Shown here: piece after piece, positions 18,926 to 26,491 of the stretch | Position numbering within the stretch: the stretch's first letter is position 1 | Layout: the number at the start of each line of letters is the position of its first letter | Source of the DNA: Pavlovales sp. CCMP2436 | Lineage: Eukaryota > Haptophyta > Pavlovophyceae > Pavlovales | DNA: 26,491 nucleotides | NCBI GenBank assembly: GCA_026770615.1 | Contig: MU631803.1 | Location: 50,888-77,378 of the forward strand | Direction of reading: 5' to 3' | Position numbers and translations under genes: made by a program | Notes under the pieces: model-generated | What the model saw: the letters and a program-made list of their open reading frames with translations, nothing else | Told to the model about the DNA's origin: nothing | Databases searched by the model: none

Positions 18926-19388
18926 GTCGGACGCCTCGGCCATGATATGATTCAGCTCAGCACAACATTCAGAACAGTCAGACGCCAGCTCGAATCCCTG
19001 TCAGTAATATAATTCAGTGAATTCGAAACATCTCTCAAACTGACCTTCATTGATTTCATATCTAGTTAGTTAAAGCTGAGCTGAAAAAAGAGGCGGAATT
19101 ACTGAGATTTGATCATAATACTAATTGAAACGAACTCGATTGACTAAGTAGTAGTTGTACTTAAGAGTAGTGTACGAAATCAATTATTAATTAACTAAGT
19201 AGTTGTACTAATGTACACCGGGTTGTAAGTTACAATCTAACCATGTGATTTGAACGTAGTTACGAAAAATAGGATTCGTATGCAAGCAATATCAGGTAAA
19301 TATTGAAGCTAGTTGAAAACGTTTATACTTCAAAAATTCACTGCGCAAGCGGCCAGCTGCCGTTGCCAGTTGCAAATGCTCGCCGGCG
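18926..19388. other. AT-rich convergent intergenic region
   Basis: This lies between the ends of the surface-protein gene and the NIPA-type gene. No coding signal. It contains the left arm of a 41-bp inverted repeat (18959-18999) and a repeated AACTAAGTAGTTGTACT-like string (about 19140-19215). Confidence 0.6.
18959..18999 (+). repeat. Left arm of 41-bp inverted repeat flanking the NIPA-type gene
   Basis: The reverse complement matches 21383-21423 with one mismatch. The arm reads through AACATTCAGAACAGTCAGAC. Its partner lies 2.4 kb away beyond the start of the transporter gene. Confidence 0.85.
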
Positions 19389-21145
19389 TCAAGTCTCCTC
19401 GTCGAGCAGGCCCCCCACCCCACCAGATTGTCTCTTGCCGTCGCTCCGCGAGCGGCGGTGCGTCGGGAGCGGCGGGCCGTTGCGTCCCAACATCCTCATG
19501 GGCCCCGGCCCGGTGTACCTCAGCTGCTGGCGACTGATGTCCTCGGACGACGAGCGACCCGTCACTTGCGCAGACGCCCACACGTTCCGGTGCTCGCCAC
19601 CGCCGAAGGGGGGGTCGCTCGCCTGTCGGCCGCGTCGAGGCGCGCTGACGAGCGTGTCGTTGCCGAGCGCCTGGTAGAGCGAGTCAAACGAGTCGGCGCG
19701 CGAGAGCCCTGCGCTGCCGCCCAGCTTGGGCGAGGTCTGGAAGAGCGGCGAGTCGAGGTGGCGTAGTGCGTGGCGCATCGAGCGCAGCGACGCGCGCCGG
19801 CGCTTGGCCCGCCGCGAGGTGCTGCCCAAGTCGAGGCTCTCGTCGGTGGCGCGCCTGCCCGCCTCCACGCCCAGCTGCAGCTCGCCACTCACGCGCGTGG
19901 CGTCGTAGCCCACGTCTTCGTCCACGTACACCCGCCCGCTGGTGAGGAGGGCCACCCCGGCGAAGCAGAGCATGCAGCCGAGCGTGAAGAAGACCACCGC
20001 GTCCGCCGCCGTCTGGTAGAAGTCCTGGTAGAGCATGGCACTGCCCGTGATGGTGGAGAGCGTGAAGAGGATGTAGTAGATCGGCACCACCTGCGCATGG
20101 TTAGTTATTGATTATGATTACGACTATCATAATTATAATTATTCGTAGTAGTATAAAGAGAATAAGAATAACAGGGACGCACCTGCGTGTTGTCGTAAAG
20201 CTCCATGGTCTCGTTGAGGTATCGCACCTGTTCGTTTTTAGAATACAGTATTACTGTTATTACTGTTATGGTATTCTAATATTATAAGTATTATAATAAT
20301 GGTCTCGTTGAGGTAGCGCACCCTATTATTAAAAGAACTATTATTTTTAAAAGCACCTGCCCCACGCCGCAGGGCAGCGCCAACGTGATGAGGGCGTAGG
20401 GCAGCCAGCTGTCGAACTGCTGCTCGCCGTTGACGGTCACGCGGATGAAGTTGGAGAGCGCCGTGGAGCAGAGCACCGTCACAGTGCCGAGCAGTGAGCA
20501 GAGCAGCAGCCCGTAAGCCGGGTGACGCTCGCGCAGCCGCGGCAGGAAGTTCCAGATCAGGAGCCCGAGCGCGAGCACGGTGCACATGTAGCCCACGAAG
20601 ATAGGGTTGGTCGCGTACTCAATGAAGAGGTCGACCGACAGTTCCTTCTCGCTCGCGGGCGCCTTGATGACCACGAGCACCGAGCCGAGTACCGTGAGGA
20701 GCACGCCGAGCGCGTCGCGGATGCGGAAGAGTTCGCCGAGGAAGACGCAGGCGATCACGGCATTCGAGACGACTGCGACCGCACCTAGAGGGGTCACGAT
20801 GTCCGCGCCAGCGAACCCGAACGCGAGGAAGTTGCCCACCTCGCCCACGACCGTGCCGACCAGCCCGAACCACCAGATCGGGTTTGCGGTGAACGGCCGG
20901 CGCTCGGCCTCTGGCTTGGCGTCGTTGAGGTTGTGCACATACTTTTGCACATTGAGCGAGACCGAGATGACGAGGTTGCCCATTGTAGCAAGCACGATAC
21001 CGATCACCAGCTGCGCCGACTGCGTGTTGAAGGAGGGATGCGGCAGGTGGTGGCGAAAGGCGGCCGACGCGGACGTGATGTTCGTGCCAGGCAAATCAGG
21101 CCCGAGCTGCGCGGTCACGAAGAGCACCGAGGAGGCGGAGGCCAT
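19389..21145 (-). CDS. NIPA-type magnesium transporter, three exons
   Basis: Exons are 21145-20357, 20227-20183 and 20090-19389, all in phase 0, joined by GT-AG introns of 129 and 92 nt; 511 aa. The protein has about nine hydrophobic helices within the first 345 residues. Family-typical pieces are IGIVLATMGNLVISVSLNVQKY (first 20 of these at about 49), WWFGLVGTVVGEVGNFLAF, GADIVTPLGAVAVVSNAV, a GVLLTVLGSVLVVI helix, and after the 15-aa middle exon (VRYLNETMELYDNTQ) the segment VVPIYYILFTLSTITGSA. NIPA proteins carry Mg2+ across plasma or endosomal membranes. The last ~165 residues are a Ser/Arg-rich cytoplasmic tail, longer than usual, with likely phosphorylation-type motifs. ATG 21145 is the first in frame. 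The 45-nt exon is very short and has a decayed copy in intron 1. Confidence 0.93.
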
Positions 21146-21382
21146 GCTGCCAGTCCGTGCTCAGATGTTAGGCGGTTGGACGACAAGTAGCTCTCCCAAG
21201 CAGGGGCAGCCCAGGGCCCGCGCTTCAGACGGCCCCCGTGAGCTCGGAGCTCAGAGCTGCTCGGCGAGGGACAGCGATGTCGGAATTCCGGAAAATCCGA
21301 CACAGTCGACCGTACCGCACAGTACCGCACAAGGGTCTCACAGCCAAGGGTGGACTAGACTTGCTATATTTAGATTTATGAT

Positions 21383-21423
21383 AGGGATTCAAGCTGGCGT
21401 CTGACTGTTCTGAATGTTGTGCT
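21383..21423 (-). repeat. Right arm of 41-bp inverted repeat flanking the NIPA-type gene
   Basis: Partner of 18959-18999 in opposite orientation, 40 of 41 positions identical by eye. Confidence 0.85.
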
Positions 21424-21607
21424 GGTCTGAGCGCTGCGTCGCTTATTGCCTGCTGCGTGCCTTAGTCGGCTGCGCTGGCTTGGGAGACTTGCTATATAGT
21501 ACTAAAGTGGATTTTATTCCGAACGTGATTGCTTGATTCTTATGGCGGTCGGCCGTAGCGACTGCAAGTAGCGCACGTGCAACATAGGATATGGCTGTTT
21601 AGATCCT

Positions 21608-21882
21608 AAAACGGCAAAAATAGACCCTAAATTTTTTCTTCGCAACCGAAAGGGGGCCTGCCGGCCGAGCACCTGCGGCTTCATTGATTTAATCAACTGT
21701 TTTCCCCGCGCTAATCCAAAATGTCCTATCCACCCTTGCTAAAACGGCTATAAAATAGACCCTAAACATTTTCTTCGCGAGCAAAGGGGGTCCTGCCGGC
21801 CGCCGGCCGGGCGCCTGCGGCTTGATTGATTCAATCAAGTATTTCTCCGGCGCTATTCCCACAAGTCCAGTCCACCCTTGCT
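21608..21882. repeat. Two-copy tandem duplication of ~135-140 bp
   Basis: Copy 1 (21608-21740) and copy 2 (21741-21882) both begin AAAACGGC, share ATAGACCCTAAA, CCTGCCGGCCG and CCTGCGGCTT, and end CCACCCTTGCT. Copy 2 has an extra CCGGCCG stretch. Identity is roughly 80%. Each copy contains a small imperfect TTGATT/AATCAA palindrome. Confidence 0.85.
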
Positions 21883-23295
21883 CCAAGCGGCAACGGACAG
21901 GTCATCCTCCTCGCTGTGTTAGTCGCTGAGTAGGGGTACCGCGACACTTCGGCGAGGACCAGGACTAGCACGGCTGCACAGAGCTTTCACAGCTCGGGTC
22001 GCCTCTCACGATCAGCATAATATGTTTTTTTTTAATCCAATGCGAAACGGCGAATAAATTTCCAGAAGAAAATAACTCCCCTTGGGGCACCCGCACATCT
22101 CTGCAAAACTATCTGAAACTCTATGCAAAAAACGTAATGAGCCCTCACTGTCCGCGCTTACAGTATCAACAGATGTCGGCAGGGGTACAACCGCAAGGTG
22201 ACGCTAAAGCTCAGCAGATTGACGCTCAGACGGATCCCCTCAGACGCTGACACCCGGGGCCTCCTGGACGCAGAGACTGCGCCCCAGGCGGTAGAAGGGG
22301 CACCATAACATAACATTCGGCAGGAGTACGCGAGCGGTCGAGGCCTAGGCGTTGTCGTTGACCAGCACGCGAGCGGCACACTGCCTGGCAATTACACGGC
22401 ACGCGTTGAGTGCGTCCAAAGTTCTGAATTGTGTCCGGATGTCTGCCACCCACTGTCTGCAGCGCGTGAAAGTGAGGTTGGTCTTTTGAAATAATTATTT
22501 TATAGCGGTTTCAGTACTCTACATATGAAAACGAGGGTTGCGGGTTTCAAACCGGGATGTGCAAAAAGAAACCTCATCGACCCATGTCTGTTACTTAGTT
22601 TCGGAATTGGGCTCCAGGGCCGCCGACCCATCTCGAGCTGCATCGGACTATAGGAGAGTTCATCAGAGCACTTAAATCGCTTTTTAAATCTATTTTTAGA
22701 ACTCTGTTCAAAATCTTGGTGGCCAGTTGGGCGTGTTCGTCCCAAAGCCACCGCGCGCAAACGGTGGCGTCGCCTAAAGCGACTGGCGAGCTCGACCACC
22801 ACTGATTCATGTGTGCTACACCTCAACAGCTGCAAGGTTTCAATTCGAGCCGCTCACAGTCACACGCCGAGATGTTCTCACGCAGCGCCCGCCCACGGAG
22901 TGGCGCTCGTACACCCTGTTAGGACCGCCTCATCGCGGGAGCACTCACGGAGGGGCCCGAGTTGCTCTACGGCGGGTGCGAACGGCGTGTGCATCTTCAA
23001 GGACCATCTCGAGCCTGCCCCGCGCCAAGTGTCGGCTGCCGTTTAGGAAACCGTTCCAGGAACCGCATTTTGGGTGCCTTCACGAGGAATTCGAATGGAA
23101 TTTTCAAAGTTTCGAATGGATTTTTCACCAGGACCCTCCGCCCCCGCATGGGGCCCCCGCAGGGGGCCCCCGTCAGGGGCTGCAAGTGGGGAGCGTTAAA
23201 AGAACTATTATAAAAAAAAACAGGAGCCGTTTCACTTCCGCGAAAATTTCATTCAAAAATCGCGGGTCGCGCTGCGCTGCGCGTGAAGCCGTTCT

Positions 23296-26200
23296 ATGTC
23301 ACAAGCTGCGATGACGAGCAACCAGCACCGCGCCGATGAGGGCGTCCCGTGCAACAGCCAGCTGCCAACGCTCGACTCGGAGAGCGTGATCGAGAACCTG
23401 CGCGTGCGCCACGCCGCTGACGAGGTGTACACGTGGACGGGTACCATCCTGCTGGCGGTGAACCCGTACAAGCGGCTGCCCGGCCTCTACGGCGAGGACG
23501 TGATGGCGGAGACGCGCGCCTCGAAGCTTTTGCGCAAGCCACACGCCTTCTCGGTCGCAGAGCGCGCCTACCGCCAGATGGCGCGCGAGGGCACCAACCA
23601 GTCCATCGTCATCTCTGGGGAGTCGGGCGCGGGCAAGACGGAGAACTGCCGCATCATCCTGCAGTACCTGGCCGCGCGCTCGCGCGCGGAGGCATCGCTC
23701 GCCGAGAAGCGGCTGCTCGCGGCCAACCCGATCCTCGAATCGTTTGGCTGCGCAAAGACGCTGCGCAACAACAACTCGAGCCGCTTCGGCAAGCTGGTCA
23801 AGACCTACTTCGACTCGGCCAACAAGATCTCCGCCTCGGCCATCACCACCTACCTGCTCGAGAAGTCGCGCCTCGTCTTCCACTCGGAGGGCGAGCGCAA
23901 CTACCACATCTTCTACCAGCTCGCCGCGGCCAACGCCGCGGGGAACCCCCTCGCGCGCGAGCTCGCGCCGAGCGCCTCGGTCGACTGCCAGTACCTCGCG
24001 CGGGGCGGCGCGCCGTCGATCAACGGCATCGACGACCTCGCTGAGTTTGAGAATACGGTGCGCACGCTCGAGCTCGTTGGCGTCGATGGCGAGCTCCTGC
24101 GTAACGTGGTGCGCGTGCTCGGCGGCGTGCTCGAGCTCGGCGAGGTGTGCTTCACCGAGAACGAGCAGGGTCAGGCCGAACCGACCGACGAGCCTCTGCT
24201 GGCGCGCGCGGCCGAGGCGCTCGGCATGGAGGTCGCGCAGCTGCACAGGTGCCTGGGCACGCGCACGGTCACTTCGGGCCGCGGCTCGGTCTTCACCGTC
24301 CACTTCTCGGCCGCGCAGGCGGCGACCGCGCGCGACTCGCTCGCCAAGGCCGTGTACGAGCGTCTCTTCAACTGGTTGGTGCAGGCCGCCAACCAGTCGC
24401 TGCTCGTCGGTATCGGCGACGCGGACGCGGGCGCGGTCGAGGACGAGCGCTTCATCGCGACGCTCGACATCTTCGGCTTCGAGGACTTCGGGGTCAACTC
24501 GTTCGAGCAGCTGCTGATCAACTACTGCAACGAGAAACTGCAGCACCAGTTCCTCTGCCACGTGGTGATGCAGGAGCAGGAGCTCTACCGGCAGGAGATG
24601 ATCTCGTGGCGCCACCTCAACTACGAGAACAACTCGGATGCGGTCGCGCTCTTCGAGTCCTACCCGACGGGCATCCTCTGGCTCATGCAGGAGTACGCGC
24701 GCATCCCAAGCCGCGAGACCTCGGGGGAGGTCGAGAAGAAACTCACACGCCGTATCCACGCCGCACACACGGGCTCCAAGCACCTCACCGCGCCCAAGAC
24801 GCGCCGCGGCAACTCGCTCAACTCGGACGACGGCTTCATCGTGCGCCACTTCGCCGGGGACGTGTGCTACTCGACGGAGGGCTTCCTCGAGAAGAACGCC
24901 GAGAACCTGCACGCCGAGCTGGAGCTGCTCGTCTGCAACTCGAGCCGCGAGTGCGTCGCGCTCATCGACGGCGCCTCCCAGGCGGCCGAGGCGCGGCGCA
25001 AGAGCGGTATCGGCGCGCCGCGCCGCGGCGGCGGCGCCACCACGCGCACGGTGAGCACGGGCTTCATGAACCAGCTCAATTCACTGGTGCAGACGCTGCA
25101 GCAGACCTCCACGCACTACGTGCGCGCCATCAAGCCCAACGCACAGCAGGCGGCCGACCGCTTCAACGGCGAGCTCGTCAAGAAGCAGCTCGAGGACTCG
25201 GGCATGCCGCAAGTGCTCACGCTGATGCACTCGGGCTACCCGACGCGCTGCCCCTTCGTCAGCCTCTACGACAAGTACCGCCCGCGCGCGCCCGCGTGCA
25301 TGGCCAAGCTCGAGACGCGCGTCTTCATCGAGGGCCTCCTCTATGCGCTCGGCGTGCCGTCGGAGGACTTCCAGCTGGGGATGACGCAGCTCTTCTTCAA
25401 GGGCGCGGGCAAGATGGCCTTCCTCGAGTCGCTGCTGGACTCGGACCTCCTCTCCTCGCCCGAGGCGCAGGTGCGCATCAAGCGGTGGATGATCCTCAAG
25501 CGCTGGCGCCTCGCCCTCTCCTGCGCCAAGGTCGCCGTCCGCTTCGGGTGCGCGCCGCTGCCCGCGCCCGCTGCCCGCGCCAGCTGCCCGCGCCCGCTGC
25601 CCGCGCCAGCTGCCCGCTGCCCGCGCCCGCTGTCCGCGCCCGCTGCCCGTGCCCGCTGCCCGCGCCCGCGCCCGCTGCCCGCGCCCGCTGCCCGCGCCCG
25701 CTGCTCGCGCCCGCTGCCCGCTGCCCACGTCCGCTTGCCCACGCGCCTTTACCCGCTGCTTGCGCCCGCTGCCCGCGCCTGCACTCATGCGCGCCCTCTC
25801 CCTCCCCTCCCTGTCTCCGCAGCCGCCGCCTCGGCATGACGCGCGCCGCGAACAAGCTCGCAAAGTTCGCGCGCGTCGTCGTGCGCGCGCGCCGCGTCCT
25901 CGTGCCGCTCGCGCGTGCGGCCAAGAAGACGGTCTGGCGGCGCTACGCCGGCGAGGTGATCGCCAACGCCTGGCGCATGCGCAAGCTGCGCAAGTTCTAC
26001 GCCGCCTCCAAGGTGGCCATCATCAAGCTGCAGGCGCAAGCGCGGCGGCTACACGCCAACGCAACGGTGGCGAAGCTGCGCGAGGTGCAGCGCCTGGCGG
26101 CGGCGAAGCGCCTACGCGTGGCGCAGCTCAAGGCGGCCGTCTCCATCCACCACGCCTACCAGTGCATGGCCGCGCGCGCCGAGCTGGCCGGCCTACGCGC

Positions 26201-26491
26201 CGCGTACCAGGCGCGCCGCGACGCCTTCCGCGCCGCGCGTCAGGCGCGCGACCTCGCGCGCAAGCAGGCGTGCGCCACCGCGACGATGCAGGCGTGCGTG
26301 CGCCAACTGCGCGCGCTCGCGCACGTGACACAGCTGCGCGCTGCCGCGACCGTCCAGCGCGAGGCCGCCGGCGCCGCGCGCACCGCGCGCGCGCTCGAGC
26401 GCACGCAGCTGCGCGCCGCCAAGCGCGTGCAGCGGCTCTGGCGCGGGCTCCACGGCCGCCGCGCAGCGGTGCGCGCACATGTGCCGCGCCC
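23296..26491 (+). CDS. Myosin heavy chain, motor domain and start of IQ neck (3' incomplete)
   Basis: Exon 1 is 23296-25547 and exon 2 runs from 25823 past the window end. The intron (25548-25822) is GT-AG and phase 2, joining AKVAVRFG to RRLGM. The ATPase motor starts almost at the N-terminus with no SH3-like subdomain. It has P-loop GESGAGKTE (108-116), switch I NNNSSRFGK (158-166), switch II DIFGFE (391-396), a relay NYCNEKLQHQF, and HYVRAIKPN (607-615) in the actin-binding region. The usual Cys of the SH1/SH2 helices is replaced in LEDSGMPQVLTLMHSGYPTR. Exon 2 encodes a long basic helix with several IQ-like motifs, the clearest being RVQRLWRGLHGRRAAV near the end, which should bind calmodulin-type light chains. 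The tail and class are not visible. Confidence 0.96.
25548..25822 (+). repeat. GC-rich minisatellite intron of the myosin gene
   Basis: Nearly the whole intron is made of CGCCCGCTGCC-type units of variable length. It has no stop in the exon 1 frame until 25839, so an unspliced reading gives a false Pro/Ala/Arg repeat. Exon 2 frame continuity and the CTGTCTCCGCAG acceptor support splicing. Its base composition is unlike the AT-rich introns elsewhere in the window. Confidence 0.85.

Larger units (their letters stand above)
21146..23295. other. Gene-poor intergenic region between divergent transporter and myosin genes
   Basis: About 2.1 kb with only short, overlapping, composition-driven frames on both strands. 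It holds the right arm of the 41-bp inverted repeat (21383-21423), a tandem duplication (21608-21882), a GGGGCCCCCGC-rich patch with repeated CCCCCG (23146-23180) and a poly-A stretch (23210-23221). The promoters of both flanking genes should lie here. No gene is supported. Confidence 0.55.

Noticed and set aside
20607..21404. 265-aa plus-strand frame opposite the NIPA-type gene
   Set aside because: It is Ser/Thr/Pro-rich and antisense to a clear multi-pass transporter, so it is a shadow.
22535..22560. tRNA T-arm/B-box-like string GGGTTTCAAACCGGG
   Set aside because: No acceptor stem, D-arm or anticodon arm can be built around it.
23299..24912. 537-aa open frame antisense to the myosin gene
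   Set aside because: It mirrors the G/C third-position bias of the myosin exon, is Arg/Glu/Leu/Val-rich and shows no domain. The sense strand carries every myosin motif.

Overview
The window looks like nuclear DNA from a single-celled, probably flagellate, marine alga. A haptophyte-like genome is my best guess, but this is inferred from style and not proven. The evidence is very GC-rich exons with strong G/C third-position bias, GT-AG spliceosomal introns, a TACTAAC-type branch site, AT-rich introns packed with simple repeats, and eukaryotic families (myosin motor, NIPA transporter, MYND and CUE domains, SRCR and RCC1-like extracellular modules). I saw no prokaryotic operons, rRNA, tRNA or CRISPR array. 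The 555 N's at 14801-15355 are an assembly gap inside a minisatellite.

Layout. 214-836 (-): small two-exon CUE-domain gene. 1590-2489 (+): single-exon gene with a GYTGHVP motif, possibly a flagellar microtubule protein; it is divergent from the CUE gene. 2624-3020: copy 1 of a ~390-bp dispersed repeat, directly upstream of a MYND zinc-finger reading frame with no ATG (3054-3336). 3488-4703: a 1.2-kb element with terminal inverted repeats carrying a damaged, intron-containing gene fragment. 5880-8537 (+): large Golgi-type two-domain glycosyltransferase behind a probable 5' intron. 8981-9697 (-): unrecognised 238-aa gene. 9860-10363: a strong hairpin, then copy 2 of the dispersed repeat. 10893-18925 (+): the main locus, a 13-exon gene for a predicted 1377-aa type I membrane protein with signal peptide, six Kre9/Knh1-like beta-sandwich repeats, a Gly/Ser linker, seven RCC1-like blades, one SRCR domain, a transmembrane helix and a basic tail. 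19389-21145 (-): three-exon NIPA-type magnesium transporter flanked by a 41-bp inverted repeat. 21146-23295: gene-poor. 23296 to the window end (+): myosin heavy chain, incomplete at its 3' end.

Two things stand out. The first is the large surface protein, whose module combination I do not recognise as a known family. The second is a recurrent intron structure: at least seven of its twelve introns, plus one in the opposite-strand NIPA gene, hold decayed copies of the edge of a neighbouring exon, often with the splice-site AG. This suggests introns here are born or enlarged by local tandem duplication across splice junctions. Apart from divergent promoters, neighbouring genes show no sign of working in one pathway. 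All exon structures were read by eye and checked only by frame continuity and domain continuity.
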